DNA of 64,000 nt from Lysobacter_K koreensis (GCF_042677045.1 NZ_JBHTIH010000002.1:992001-1056000), one strand, 5' to 3'. Numbered from the stretch's first letter, positions 24,904 through 37,831 are shown. The notes: generated by a model from the letters alone, not told the origin. Program-made: numbers and translations.

Positions 24904-25608
24904 ATGATCGAATTCGGACACCTGACGCACGTCGGCCTGCGCCGCGAGCTCAACGAAGACACCTACTACGGTGACAGCGAGCTGGGCCTGTGGCTGGTCG
25001 CCGACGGCATGGGTGGCCACGAGTACGGCGAGGTCGCCAGCGCGTTGGCGCGCGAGGCGATCGTGCGCGAGATCCGCGACGGCACCCCGCTGGCGCAGGC
25101 CATCCGGATTGCCGACGAGGAGATCATCCGCACCTCCAAGCGCCGCAACGACGCCCTGCCGATGGGCACCACCGTGGTTGCCGCGCGCGTCAACGGCAAC
25201 CGCTTCGAAGTCGCCTGGGTCGGTGACAGCCGCGTCTACCTGTGGCGCGACGGCCAGCTGGCGCAGCTCTCGCAGGATCACAGCTACGTGCAGGAACTGA
25301 TCGCCACCGGCGCGATTACCCACGAGCAGGCCCGCAGCCACCCGCACCGCAATGTGGTGACTCAGGCGTTGGGCGTGACCGATCCGCGCAACCTCAACGT
25401 CGAAACCATGACCGGCGAGCTCAAGCCGGGCATGCAGCTGCTGCTGTGCAGCGACGGCCTGACCGAGGAAGTCGACGACCGCAACATCGCCAAGGTGCTG
25501 GGCCACCAGGACTGCAGTGCGCAGGAGTGCGTGGATTCGCTGGTTGCCGCCGCGCTCGATGGCGGTGGCTCGGACAATGTCACCGTGATCCTGGTGCGCA
25601 GCCACTAG
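24904..25608 (+). CDS. PP2C-family Ser/Thr phosphatase
   Basis: A 234-residue metal-dependent (PPM/Stp-like) protein phosphatase: RELNEDTYY (RxxNED), VADGMGGHEYGEVAS, VGDSRVYLW, LLCSDGLTEEV and GGGSDNVTVIL are the successive PP2C motifs with all metal-binding aspartates present. It would remove phosphate from Ser/Thr in the cytoplasm; no Hanks-type kinase is next to it here. It converges on dnaQ. Confidence 0.95.
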   Translation: MIEFGHLTHVGLRRELNEDTYYGDSELGLWLVADGMGGHEYGEVASALAREAIVREIRDGTPLAQAIRIADEEIIRTSKRRNDALPMGTTVVAARVNGNRFEVAWVGDSRVYLWRDGQLAQLSQDHSYVQELIATGAITHEQARSHPHRNVVTQALGVTDPRNLNVETMTGELKPGMQLLLCSDGLTEEVDDRNIAKVLGHQDCSAQECVDSLVAAALDGGGSDNVTVILVRSH

Positions 25609-25633
25609 CGGCGCGAACTACGAAAACACCGGG

Positions 25634-26365
25634 TCAGGCCGGCGCGGCGTCCGGTTCGGCCGCTACCATCGCATCCCAGACCGCGCGACCAGCCTTCTTG
25701 CGCAGCCGTTGCAGCCGCGCCTCATGCGCGGCGAGTTCGTCGTCGCCGACCAGCACCCGCGGCCGTGCCGACTCGGCGCTGGCCTGGAACGTCGCCACGA
25801 CCACTTCCGCCGTCTCATCGGCGCCGTCGCCGAAGCCGATCTCGCTCTGACCGGAGGTCAGCCCGAGGTAGACCTCGGCCAGCAGCTGGGCATCGAGCAA
25901 GGCGCCATGCAACTGGCGGTGGGCGTTGTCGACGCCGAGGCGCCGGCATAGCGCGTCCAGCGAGTTGCGTTGGCCGGGGTACTGCCGGCGCGCCAGCAGC
26001 AGCGTGTCCTCCACGCCGCAGCGATCGGCCAGGCAGCCGTACTGCGGGCCGAGCATGCGCAGTTCGTTGTCGAGGAAGCCGACGTCGAACGCGGCGTTGT
26101 GGATGATCAGCTCGGCGCCGTCGATGAAGGCGAGGAACTCGTCGACGACCTCCTCGAAACGCGGCTTGTCGGCGAGGAATTCCAACGTCAGCCCGGTGAC
26201 TTCCTGTGCGCCGGGCTCGAATTCGCGACCCGGGTTGAGATAACGCTGGAAGGTGCGGCCGGTCGGGCGGCGCTCGAGAAACTCGACGCAGCCGATTTCG
26301 ACCACGCGGTTGCCGCGCTCCCAGCTTAGGCCGGTGGTTTCGGTATCGAGGATGACTTGGCGCAT
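25634..26365 (-). CDS. dnaQ: DNA polymerase III epsilon subunit (proofreading exonuclease)
   Basis: A 243-residue DEDDh 3'-5' exonuclease. Exo I ILDTETTGLSW, Exo II HNAAFDVGFLDNEL and Exo III HRQLHGALLDA (His and Asp) are present; the C-terminal helical tail would bind the alpha subunit. rnhA lies 76 bases upstream on the same strand, the usual rnhA/dnaQ association (divergent in E. coli, codirectional here). Confidence 0.96.
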   Translation of the reverse strand: MRQVILDTETTGLSWERGNRVVEIGCVEFLERRPTGRTFQRYLNPGREFEPGAQEVTGLTLEFLADKPRFEEVVDEFLAFIDGAELIIHNAAFDVGFLDNELRMLGPQYGCLADRCGVEDTLLLARRQYPGQRNSLDALCRRLGVDNAHRQLHGALLDAQLLAEVYLGLTSGQSEIGFGDGADETAEVVVATFQASAESARPRVLVGDDELAAHEARLQRLRKKAGRAVWDAMVAAEPDAAPA

Positions 26366-26441
26366 GCGGTTCGCGGTCGGGAATCGGGAAACTGGGGGGA
26401 GACGTTACACGGCTGCTCGGGCCTTGTGGATCCGGCCGCCA

Positions 26442-26897
26442 CTAACGCTTCAGGCGCAGCGCTGCATTGCGCGCGAGCACGTCGACGCGCTCGTTGTCCG
26501 GGTCGCCGGAATGGCCCTTCACCCATTTCCATTCGATGCTGTGGCGCTGCGCGGCCGCGTGCAGGCGCTCCCACAGGTCGCGGTTCTTGACCGGGTCGCC
26601 ACCGGCGGTTTTCCAGCCGCGGCGCACCCAGTTCTTCATCCACTCGGTGATGCCCTGGCGCACGTACTGCGAGTCGGTGTGCAGGGTGATCACGCACGGT
26701 TCGCTGAGCGTCTCCAGCGCCATGATCGCGCCCATCAGCTCCATGCGGTTGTTGGTGGTGTCGGGGTCGCCGCCGGAGAGCTCGCGCTCGCGGCCCTTGC
26801 AGCGCAGCAGGGCGCCCCAGCCACCGGGGCCCGGGTTGCCGAGGCAGGCGCCGTCGGTGTGGATGTGGACGGACTTCAGGTCTTCGGGTGAGTTCAT
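26442..26897 (-). CDS. rnhA: ribonuclease HI
   Basis: A 151-residue RNase HI that degrades RNA in RNA-DNA hybrids. The four acidic active-site residues are visible: Asp in HTDGACLGNPG, Glu in NNRMELMGA, Asp in HTDSQYV and Asp in NERVDVLA, plus the GHSG loop with the catalytic His. Start at 26897. It lies between a methyltransferase gene and dnaQ on the same strand. Confidence 0.97.
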   Translation of the reverse strand: MNSPEDLKSVHIHTDGACLGNPGPGGWGALLRCKGRERELSGGDPDTTNNRMELMGAIMALETLSEPCVITLHTDSQYVRQGITEWMKNWVRRGWKTAGGDPVKNRDLWERLHAAAQRHSIEWKWVKGHSGDPDNERVDVLARNAALRLKR

Positions 26898-26965
26898 GCG
26901 CGCATTATCGCCGCGCGCGGTCGCAATGGTTGGGACGCGACAAACGCCGCCGGGCTGATGCTGGC

Positions 26966-27619
26966 TCAGCTGGCTTGCCATCGCAGGTTGCGCAAGGGTT
27001 TGGGCGGAATCGCCGCATATACGCGCTTGTTGATCGCCAGCGCGATGCCCGCGCGCAGCCGGTCGGCCGCGGCGACGCCGGCCTCGCCGTGCGCCACGCG
27101 CCAGCGCGGCCCCAGCCATTGCAGGCGCACCGAGTTGAGTGCGAACCCGGCGCGCAGCAGCGACGCCTGCCAGCGGCCGGGGTCACGCGCGCGCAGGCCG
27201 CTGCGGACCCAGCGCGCGCGGTACGGACTCCACGGGTTCAGCGTCGCCAGCCACAGCGTGCCGCCGGGAGTAAGCAGGCGCGCGCATTCGTCGAGCAGGC
27301 CGCGCACCTCGAAATCGTCGTCCAGCGCATGCTGCAGCAGCAGCGCGCCAAAGCTTTCGCTGGCCAGTGGCAGCGGCAGGCCGCAGCGCAGGGCGCCGTC
27401 GAACCCATGCGCATGGCGACGCAACACCACGCCGCGCCGGCCGGCCGTTTCCGGAGCCACCGCGCCCGGCACTCCGAGCCATGCCCAAGGCAGCGCCGGG
27501 CCGGACGCGAGCACCCGCGCCATCGCCGCCCCCTCGAGCGCCAGCACGCCCTGCCCGGCCGGCGTGGCAAACCACTCCAGGGGCGGCGCGGGTTGACGGG
27601 GGCGGGAAACGGGGGGCAT
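26966..27619 (-). CDS. class I SAM-dependent methyltransferase
   Basis: A 217-residue methyltransferase-like protein. The C-terminal half (LLLQHALDDDFEVRGLLDECARLLTPGG, TLWLATLNPWSPY) is a typical class I fold beta4-helix-beta5 region of the family found between gloB and rnhA in proteobacteria. The N-terminal glycine loop is weak, so SAM binding should be checked. Divergent from gloB; likely first gene of the run with rnhA and dnaQ. Confidence 0.78.
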   Translation of the reverse strand: MPPVSRPRQPAPPLEWFATPAGQGVLALEGAAMARVLASGPALPWAWLGVPGAVAPETAGRRGVVLRRHAHGFDGALRCGLPLPLASESFGALLLQHALDDDFEVRGLLDECARLLTPGGTLWLATLNPWSPYRARWVRSGLRARDPGRWQASLLRAGFALNSVRLQWLGPRWRVAHGEAGVAAADRLRAGIALAINKRVYAAIPPKPLRNLRWQAS

Positions 27620-27744
27620 GGTCGCCGGGGCCTCCGGTAGGTGGGGCTGCGATCCCGATTGTGAGGGAATCGCCGGAAGTATTTGCCGCCACGCGCCCGC
27701 GGCGAGCGTTGAAGCCCACCCGATCGCCGCGAGGAGCGCATGCC

Positions 27745-28509
27745 ATGAACCTGCAGGCCCTGCCCGCCTTCTCGGACAACTACATCTGGGTGCTGACGGG
27801 CAACGATGGCCGCGCGCTGATCGTCGACCCGGGCGAGGCGGCACCGGTGCTGGCCGCTGCCGAACAGGGCCTGCAACCGGCCGGGATACTGCTGACCCAC
27901 CACCACCACGACCACATCGGCGGCACCGCAGCCCTGCTGCGGCGCTGGCCCGGGTTGCCGGTGATAGCGCCCGCGGACGAGCGCATCGACGTGCCCACCC
28001 ATCGGGTCGGCGACGGCGAGCGGGTCGCGATCGCGGGCTGGGAGTTCGAGGTCATCGCCCTGCCCGGCCACACCGTGAGCCACGTCGCATTCTTCGGCCA
28101 CGGGCTGCTGTTCTGCGGTGACACGCTTTTCAGCTTGGGATGCGGTCGACTTTTCGAGGGTAGCCCGGCGCAGATGCTGGGCTCACTATCGAGGCTGGCC
28201 GCGCTGCCCGCTGACACCCGGGTCTGCTGCGGCCACGAGTACACGCTGTCCAACGCCGCCTTCGCGCGCGTGGTCGAACCCGACAATCCGGCGCTGCGAC
28301 GCCGCACCGAACAGGCCCAGGCCATGCGCGACGCCGGACACCCGACCCTGCCCAGCACGATCGCCGACGAACGCGCATGCAACCCGTTCCTGCGCGTCGA
28401 CCAGCCAGCGGTGATCGCGGCGGTGACCCGGCGCCTGGGCAACGCGCCCGATGACGCGGTCGAGACCTTCGCCGAACTGCGGCGCTGGAAGGACGGATTC
28501 GTCGCATGA
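27745..28509 (+). CDS. gloB: hydroxyacylglutathione hydrolase (glyoxalase II)
   Basis: Hydrolyses S-lactoylglutathione to lactate and glutathione in methylglyoxal detoxification; 254 residues. The metal motif THHHHDHIGG (about residues 53-62), PGHTVSH, FCGDTLFSLGCGR and CCGHEYT supply the binuclear site, and PFLRVD near the C-terminus is typical. GAGGAG precedes the ATG. The stop overlaps the lytic transglycosylase start (ATGA). Confidence 0.96.
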   Translation: MNLQALPAFSDNYIWVLTGNDGRALIVDPGEAAPVLAAAEQGLQPAGILLTHHHHDHIGGTAALLRRWPGLPVIAPADERIDVPTHRVGDGERVAIAGWEFEVIALPGHTVSHVAFFGHGLLFCGDTLFSLGCGRLFEGSPAQMLGSLSRLAALPADTRVCCGHEYTLSNAAFARVVEPDNPALRRRTEQAQAMRDAGHPTLPSTIADERACNPFLRVDQPAVIAAVTRRLGNAPDDAVETFAELRRWKDGFVA

Positions 28510-29714
28510 TCGGGGTCCGGTCCAGCCGTGCGCCTGCCTACGCGTGGCTGTGCGGGAGCCTGCTGTTGGCGCTGTCGACCCTGGCCCCGAGCCGCGCTGG
28601 TGAACGCGACGACGGCGCGGCAACGCCACCGTCAGCCGCGACCTCGGCGCCTGCCGGCACCCGCAACGGCCGCGAGATCTACCAGCGCTTCCGCGAAGGC
28701 CTGGCCGACCCCAATTGCGATGCGGATGCCAGTGCACGCTGGCGCCAGCACTTCGCCGCGGCACCCAAGCGGCTGGCCACCCGCAATGACGACATGCTGC
28801 CGCTGTTCGGCTATGTGGTGGACGCGTTGCGGGCGGCCAGCCTACCGACCGAGTACGCCCTGATCCCGTTGGTCGAAAGCGGCTACCAGCCCGGCGCGCG
28901 CAGCGCCGCCGGCCCGGCCGGCCTGTGGCAGATGATCGCGCTGACGGCCCGCAACCACCGCGTGCCGATCAGCAAGGGCTACGACGGACGCCTGTCACCA
29001 GTGGACTCGACCCGGGCCGCGGTGCGTTACCTGAAGACCCTGCACAGCATGTTCGCCGGCGATTGGCGGCTGGCGGCTATGGCCTACAACGCCGGCGAGT
29101 ACCGCATCCTGGGCGCGCTAAAGCGCAGCGGCCAGACCGCGCGCAACGCCACGCCCGAGCAGCTGCCGGGCCTGTCCGGCATCACCCACGCCTACGTCCG
29201 CAAGTTGCACGCGCTGTCGTGCGTGCTCAAGCAGGCCGAGGATCGCGACGACTGGCTGCGCGCGCTCGACCGGCCGGTGCCGCGGCTGGCGGCCGTCACC
29301 GTGCCCGCGGACGTCGCCGACATCGCCGGCTGGGCCGCCCGCACCGGCCACGACGGCGCCCAGCTGCGGCGCCTCAACCCCGCGTTCGGCAACGGCCGCA
29401 TCGGCAAGATCGGGGCGAAGCGGGCCCCGCTGCTGGCGGTGGCGACCGCCGGCGTTGGCGCCAGCAGCGAGCCCGGCCTTGCTGCGCCGGTGCTCGCCAG
29501 CGGCAGTCTCGCGGCCTCCGCCTCGAACGATGCGGCTTCGGTCCCCGCCACGTACCGCGAGCACACCGTCATCCGCGGCGACAGCCCCTGGACCATCGCC
29601 CGACGCTACGGCATCGGCGTCGGCGACCTGTTGCAGCGCAACGGCCTGGGCACGCGTACGGTGCTCAAGCCCGGCCGCGTGCTGGCGATCGACCCGCGGC
29701 CCGCAGGCGAGTAG
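28506..29714 (+). CDS. membrane-bound lytic murein transglycosylase D-like, LysM
   Basis: A 402-residue periplasmic peptidoglycan lytic enzyme: N-terminal signal/anchor (residues 1-31), an SLT domain with catalytic Glu124 in LIPLVESGYQPGARSAAGPAGLWQM, and one clear LysM repeat at the C-terminus (YREHTVIRGDSPWTIARRYG, about 345-397). No lipobox Cys is obvious, unlike MltD of E. coli. It overlaps gloB by four bases, reproducing the gloB-mltD linkage. Confidence 0.92.
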   Translation: MIGVRSSRAPAYAWLCGSLLLALSTLAPSRAGERDDGAATPPSAATSAPAGTRNGREIYQRFREGLADPNCDADASARWRQHFAAAPKRLATRNDDMLPLFGYVVDALRAASLPTEYALIPLVESGYQPGARSAAGPAGLWQMIALTARNHRVPISKGYDGRLSPVDSTRAAVRYLKTLHSMFAGDWRLAAMAYNAGEYRILGALKRSGQTARNATPEQLPGLSGITHAYVRKLHALSCVLKQAEDRDDWLRALDRPVPRLAAVTVPADVADIAGWAARTGHDGAQLRRLNPAFGNGRIGKIGAKRAPLLAVATAGVGASSEPGLAAPVLASGSLAASASNDAASVPATYREHTVIRGDSPWTIARRYGIGVGDLLQRNGLGTRTVLKPGRVLAIDPRPAGE

Positions 29715-29811
29715 GCGGGCACGCCCGAGTAGCCCGCGCCGACGCCACAGGGCAAACTAGAGTCTTTGCTCGGCCGCACATCGGTCAGCGCCACCAAATC
29801 GAGGAGCGCAC

Positions 29812-30609
29812 ATGGGTTTTTTGCAGGGTAAGCGGGCACTGATCACCGGCATCGCCAGCCAGCGCTCGATCGCCACCGGCATCGCCGAGGCGATGCACCG
29901 CGAAGGTGCTCAGCTGGCCTTCACCTACCAGAACGACAAGCTGAAATCGCGCGTCGAGGATGCGGCCAAGGAGTACGGCAGCGACATCGTGATCCCGCTC
30001 GACGTGTCCGACGACGCCCAGATCGCCGCCTGCTTCGAGCAGCTCGGCCAGCACTGGAACGACGGCTTCGACATCCTCGTGCACGCGATCGCGTTTGCAC
30101 CGCGCGAGGCGATCGCCGGCCAGTTCCTCGACGGCCTGACGCGGGAGAACTTCGCGATCGCGCACGACGTCTCGGCCTACTCGCTGGCTGCCATGGCCAA
30201 GGCCGCGCGCCCGCTGATGGCCGGCCGCAACGGCTCGATCGTGACCCTGACCTACCTGGGCGCCGAGCGCGCGCTGGCCGGCTACAACGTGATGGGCGTG
30301 GCCAAGGCCAGCCTGGAAGCGACCGTGCGCTACCTCGCCGACAACCTCGGCCCGGAAGGCACGCGCGTCAACGCGATTTCCGCCGGGCCGATCAAGACCC
30401 TCGCCGCCGCCGGCATCGCGGGCTTCCGCAAGATCCTCGGCCACGTCGAGGAAAACGCGCCGCTGCGCCGCACCGTGACCATCGAGGATGTCGGCAACGT
30501 CGCCGCCTTCATCTGCTCAGACCTGGCTGCAGGCGTGACCGGCGAGATCACCTACGTCGACGCCGGCTACAACATCCTGGGCATGACCGGTCTCAACGCA
30601 GCCGAGTAG
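29812..30609 (+). CDS. fabI: enoyl-ACP reductase FabI
   Basis: NADH-dependent last step of each fatty acid elongation cycle. The 265 residues align well with FabI: MGFLQGKRALITGIASQRSIATG, AFTYQNDKLKSRV, HAIAFAPRE, and the catalytic Tyr-x6-Lys in YNVMGVAKASLEA. The position of E. coli Gly93, linked to triclosan response, is Ala, which is also natural in other FabI proteins. GAGGAG precedes the ATG. It stands apart from the fab cluster and ends at a strong terminator. Confidence 0.95.
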   Translation: MGFLQGKRALITGIASQRSIATGIAEAMHREGAQLAFTYQNDKLKSRVEDAAKEYGSDIVIPLDVSDDAQIAACFEQLGQHWNDGFDILVHAIAFAPREAIAGQFLDGLTRENFAIAHDVSAYSLAAMAKAARPLMAGRNGSIVTLTYLGAERALAGYNVMGVAKASLEATVRYLADNLGPEGTRVNAISAGPIKTLAAAGIAGFRKILGHVEENAPLRRTVTIEDVGNVAAFICSDLAAGVTGEITYVDAGYNILGMTGLNAAE

Positions 30610-30633
30610 CTCGGCTAACCGGACGCGCAAAAA

Positions 30634-30660
30634 AAAAAGCCCGGCGATGCCGGGCTTTTT
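30634..30660. terminator. bidirectional terminator between fabI and ppiD
   Basis: A 12-bp stem AAAAAGCCCGGC with its complement, loop GAT, and A/T runs on both sides, between converging genes. Nearly the same stem occurs at 15020-15048. Confidence 0.9.
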
Positions 30661-30691
30661 CTTGAGCTTGCCGTGCGACACGACGTTGGCG

Positions 30692-32683
30692 TCAGAGGTT
30701 GGCCTCGACCACGGCCACCTTCATCTTTTGGCGCATCGCGTTGATCAACGCCTGGGCATCGTCCGCCCCGCCCATCTGCGCGATCTGCTGCTGCAGGCCT
30801 TGGCGTTGCTGTGGCGGCACCTGCGCCACGTCGCCAGGGACGACCTTGCTCACCGCGAACAGCACGATCGAGCCATCGTTCAACACCGCCTTGCCCGGCG
30901 ACACCTTGCCCGTCGCCGGCACCGCCACCGCGAACACCGCCTCCGCCACGCCTTCGCCGCCCAGCGGGGCGCCACGCGGTACCGCGATGGCCTGCTGCGG
31001 TGCCGGCAGTTGCCTGGACGCGGCCAGCGCCTCCAGCGTCTCGCCGCCACGCAGGCGCGCCAGAAGCGCATCGGCTTCCTCGGTCGAGGCCTTGCGCGCC
31101 CGATCGGCGCGCACCGCGGCGATGACCTGCGCGCGCACCTGTGCCAGCGGCAGCGTGCGCTCCGGGGTATGCGCAACCACGCGGATCAGCACGGTGTGGT
31201 TGGGTGCGATCTCGATCGGATCGCTAACCGTACCGTCCTGGATCAGCGCGTCCGAGAATGCGGCACGCTTGAGGGCGGCGTTCGCGGCCAGGCCCGCGGC
31301 GGGGTCAGGTTTGCCGTCGCGGAAGATCGGGCCGAGCTTGAGCACCGGCAGCTGCATCTCGCGCGCCGCGGGCACCAGCGAGGAAGGGTTCTTGTAGACC
31401 AGGTCGACCAGGCGGCTGCTGACATCATTGAATGCGCGATCGCGATCCGCCTCGGCCTGCTCGCGTGCCAGCGCCTCGCGCGCCTGCTCGAAGCTTTCCT
31501 GCGCACCCGCCTTGACCTCGCGCAGCTGGATCACGTGCCAACCAAAGTCGGTCTTGACCGGCCCACTGATCTGGCCAGCCTGCATCTGGAACAGCGCGTC
31601 CTCGAACGGGCCGGTCATCATGCCCTTGCCGACCCAGCCCAGGTCGCCACCGCTTGCCTTGGAACCGGTGTCGTCGCTGTTGGCGCGCACCAGCGCGGCA
31701 AAATCGGCGCCGGCGGCCTTGGCCTGCGCAGCCAGCTGCGTGGCCTTGTCCTGCGCCGCCTTCTGCGCGGCGGCATTGGCGCCTTCGTCGACCCGCACCA
31801 GCAGGTGCGACGCCAGGCGCTGCTCCTGCTCGACGAAACGGTTCTTCTCCTGCTCGTAGCGCTGACGCAGCACCGCCTCGTCTGCGGCCGGCGGCGGCGC
31901 CATCGTCGCGCCGTTGAGCTCGACATACTCGATCGACACCGACTCGGGCGCGCGATAGTCCGCGGCATGGCCCGCGTACCACGCCTGGATCTCCGCGCCG
32001 GTGACGGCCGCGGTATCGGGCGCCGGCGCCGGCAGGGTCACCAGGCTCACGTCACGCTGCTCGCCCATCAGCTTGATCAGGCGTTCCATCTCGGCGTTGG
32101 TGACGAAGCCGCTGGCGGCGATGCCAGTCGACACCAGCGACTGCTGCAAGCCGTCACGCACCACGCGCTCAAACTGCGTCGGCGTCTGCGCCGGCACTTG
32201 CGAGGCGAGGGCCAACTGGTAGCGCTCGGCGTTGAACTTGCCGTCGACCAGGAACGCCGGGATCTCCTGGATCGTCTTGCGCACCAGCGCATCGCTGACC
32301 ACGACGCCGGCCTGCTGCGACGCCAGCTTCTGGATGCGCTGGTCGATCAGGCCGTCCAGGATCGCGCGCTTGTTTTCGAGCGTCTCGAACGCACGCGCGT
32401 CGAAGGCCTCGCCCTGCTGCGCGCGCTCCTGTTGGCGCACCTGCTCGAAGCGGGTGCGGAACTCGTCCGCGGTGATCGTCTCGTGTTCCCAGAACGTCGA
32501 CACCGGCCACCACGACGGCGCGGACTGCCACCAGCCCGGCGGTGCATCGATCGTGGCGACGAAGTTGTCATTGCGCTGGACCAGGTAGTCCTGGATGCCG
32601 ACGAACGCAAAGGGAATGATCAGCAGGCCCAGGATCACCGTGGCGATCCAGCCGGAGGTCTTGTCGCGAAGTTTCTGCAGCAT
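30692..32683 (-). CDS. ppiD: peptidylprolyl isomerase/chaperone PpiD
   Basis: A 663-residue inner-membrane-anchored periplasmic folding factor. One membrane helix (WIATVILGLLIIPFAFVGI, residues 12-30), a SurA-like chaperone region, a parvulin domain (ASHLLVRV to GWHVIQLREV, about 290-390) with GGDLGWV and a C-terminal chaperone-like region. Longest gene product of this block; upstream lie hupB and lon as in E. coli, here separated by three tRNA genes. Confidence 0.94.
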   Translation of the reverse strand: MLQKLRDKTSGWIATVILGLLIIPFAFVGIQDYLVQRNDNFVATIDAPPGWWQSAPSWWPVSTFWEHETITADEFRTRFEQVRQQERAQQGEAFDARAFETLENKRAILDGLIDQRIQKLASQQAGVVVSDALVRKTIQEIPAFLVDGKFNAERYQLALASQVPAQTPTQFERVVRDGLQQSLVSTGIAASGFVTNAEMERLIKLMGEQRDVSLVTLPAPAPDTAAVTGAEIQAWYAGHAADYRAPESVSIEYVELNGATMAPPPAADEAVLRQRYEQEKNRFVEQEQRLASHLLVRVDEGANAAAQKAAQDKATQLAAQAKAAGADFAALVRANSDDTGSKASGGDLGWVGKGMMTGPFEDALFQMQAGQISGPVKTDFGWHVIQLREVKAGAQESFEQAREALAREQAEADRDRAFNDVSSRLVDLVYKNPSSLVPAAREMQLPVLKLGPIFRDGKPDPAAGLAANAALKRAAFSDALIQDGTVSDPIEIAPNHTVLIRVVAHTPERTLPLAQVRAQVIAAVRADRARKASTEEADALLARLRGGETLEALAASRQLPAPQQAIAVPRGAPLGGEGVAEAVFAVAVPATGKVSPGKAVLNDGSIVLFAVSKVVPGDVAQVPPQQRQGLQQQIAQMGGADDAQALINAMRQKMKVAVVEANL

Positions 32684-32836
32684 ATCCAGGTCGCGTCGAT
32701 GCGGAAGCCGGACAGTTTAGCGTGCTTGCGGTGCGGGGGTGACCAGACGCTTCGCGGCCGTCCGAAGCCGCCGGAGCGGGCGACGCCGGGTCCGCTTCCA
32801 CGCCGGGCGCCGAGAATCCTGCCTGGGACCCGCCCA

Positions 32837-32864
32837 AGAAAAAGGCACCGTTTCCGGTGCCTTT
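32837..32864 (-). terminator. terminator after tRNA-Asp copy 1
   Basis: A 10-bp stem AAAGGCACCG / CGGTGCCTTT with a 4-base loop, followed on the minus strand by TTTTTCTT. An identical stem follows the second tRNA-Asp. Confidence 0.85.
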
Positions 32865-32872
32865 GGCAGAAC

Positions 32873-32949
32873 TGGCGGAGTGGACGGGACTCGAACCCGC
32901 GACCTCCGGCGTGACAGGCCAGCATTCTAACCGACTGAACTACCACTCC
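32873..32949 (-). tRNA. tRNA-Asp(GTC), copy 1
   Basis: 77 nt including CCA: GGAGTGG acceptor, anticodon loop CTGTCAC reading GTC, T arm with GTTCGAGT. Same sequence as the copy at 33066-33142. Confidence 0.97.
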
Positions 32950-33027
32950 GCTTTTTTGAACCCAGGGCTTGCAGCTACTGGCGTCGCCAAACATCGCAAC
33001 CGCCACAACAAGCTTCCTCACTTACTT

Positions 33028-33057
33028 AAAAACAAAGGCACCGTTTCCGGTGCCTTT
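33028..33057 (-). terminator. terminator after tRNA-Asp copy 2
   Basis: The AAAGGCACCG/CGGTGCCTTT stem as in the first copy, followed on the minus strand by GTTTTT. It lies between the two tRNA-Asp genes, so copy 1 should be partly insulated from copy 2's transcript. Confidence 0.8.
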
Positions 33058-33065
33058 GGCAGAAC

Positions 33066-33142
33066 TGGCGGAGTGGACGGGACTCGAACCCGCGACCTCC
33101 GGCGTGACAGGCCAGCATTCTAACCGACTGAACTACCACTCC
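33066..33142 (-). tRNA. tRNA-Asp(GTC), copy 2
   Basis: 77 nt including CCA; matches copy 1 base for base as far as I can read, and shares the flanking GGCAGAAC and terminator. A recent tandem duplication of about 193 bases. Confidence 0.97.
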
Positions 33143-33226
33143 GCATTTTGAAACTTTTCGTCTGGGCTTTTGCTGACATCCGCCCTTCGCGAACAGTGGA
33201 TCCCGGCAGAGTCCGTCAGCTGGACC

Positions 33227-33301
33227 TGGTGGGTGCTGAGGGTTTCGAACCCCCGACCCTCTCCGTGTAAAGGAGACGCTCTACCGCTGAGCTAAGCACC
33301 C
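33227..33301 (-). tRNA. tRNA-Val(TAC)
   Basis: 75 nt with CCA: GGGTGCT acceptor, anticodon stem CTCC/GGAG with loop TTTACAC giving TAC. First tRNA of the hupB-ppiD interval in transcription order. Confidence 0.96.
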
Positions 33302-33368
33302 GAGCTGTGGAACCAAGTATCGGTACCGGTTGCTGCTACCGATGCATGCACATCGGCGGGCGAGCTGC

Positions 33369-33641
33369 TTAGTTTACAGCATCCTTCAGCGCCTTGCCAG
33401 CCTTGAACGCCGGATTCTTCGACGCCTTGATCTTGATCTCTTCACCCGTCTTCGGGTTGCGGCCCTGGCGAGCAGCGCGCTTGCGGACCTGGAAAGTACC
33501 GAAGCCCACCAGCGTCACCGTGTCGCCTTTCTTCAACGCCTTGGTGATCACGCCGATGACGGCGTCCACGGCGTTGGCGGCGTCGGTCTTGGACAGCTCG
33601 GCGGCTTCCGCGACGGCACCAACAAACTCAGCCTTATTCAT
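33369..33641 (-). CDS. hupB: DNA-binding protein HU
   Basis: A 90-residue histone-like protein: MNKAEFVGAVAEAAELSKTD at the start, the VGFGTFQVRKRAAR turn and the flexible DNA-binding arm RQGRNPKTGEEIKIKAS. It bends DNA and organises the nucleoid. It lies downstream of lon on the same strand, as in many proteobacteria, and upstream of tRNA-Val. Confidence 0.98.
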   Translation of the reverse strand: MNKAEFVGAVAEAAELSKTDAANAVDAVIGVITKALKKGDTVTLVGFGTFQVRKRAARQGRNPKTGEEIKIKASKNPAFKAGKALKDAVN

Positions 33642-33798
33642 TCTTCTTGACTCCCTGTGCGGACTGTTGCCGCGATGTTCTGAGAATCGGGTCGCCTGCA
33701 AACGTGCAGACACTTCCGATCGACGTTCCACACCCCGCGTCCAAGACGCCAGCAGTGCGGATGCCATCGTTATACCAGTGGCATTTTGGGGGCGCAAG

Positions 33799-33829
33799 CC
33801 TGAAAGCTAGCATTGGCGCGGCTTTCAGG
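33799..33829 (-). terminator. hairpin after lon, possible terminator
   Basis: A 9-bp stem CCTGAAAGC / GCTTTCAGG with a 13-base loop, 32 bases after the lon stop. No T run, so termination is uncertain. Confidence 0.35.
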
Positions 33830-33860
33830 GGTGTCGGCGCGGTCTTTCGAGCGCGCTTCG

Positions 33861-36293
<2,433 letters not shown>

Positions 36294-36503
36294 GAGGGCT
36301 CCGGGTCTGGCGTCTGGCGGCAGGCGCCTGGACGGGGATGGGGCGGGCACGGCGGCCCATGGCCACGGTTATGGGGGCCTGTGCGAAAGGATGCAAGCTG
36401 CGGCTTTCCGGTCGCGTGAACGCCACGAGCGGATCTGTTGCAAATCAGCCAGTTATGCCCGGCAGTTGCGCCAGTCGATTACGCCAGTCGGCTGCGACTG
36501 GAA

Positions 36504-36529
36504 GGCATCGCCCGGTCGCGGGCGATGCC
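36504..36529 (-). terminator. hairpin after clpX
   Basis: A 10-bp perfect stem GGCATCGCCC / GGGCGATGCC with a 6-base loop 10 bases after the clpX stop, followed by a second small stem (CCAGTCG/CGACTGG). No T run; may protect the 3' end or attenuate transcription into lon. Confidence 0.45.
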
Positions 36530-36538
36530 TGAACCCGG

Positions 36539-37831
<1,293 letters not shown>

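Noticed and set aside
29812..30609. Triclosan-resistant FabI because of Ala at the Gly93 position
   Set aside because: Ala is natural at this position in sensitive FabI proteins of other bacteria, so no resistance can be inferred.
30647..32914. 755-codon plus-strand frame opposite ppiD
   Set aside because: Low-complexity Arg/His-rich translation antisense to a clear PpiD; it also runs across a tRNA gene.
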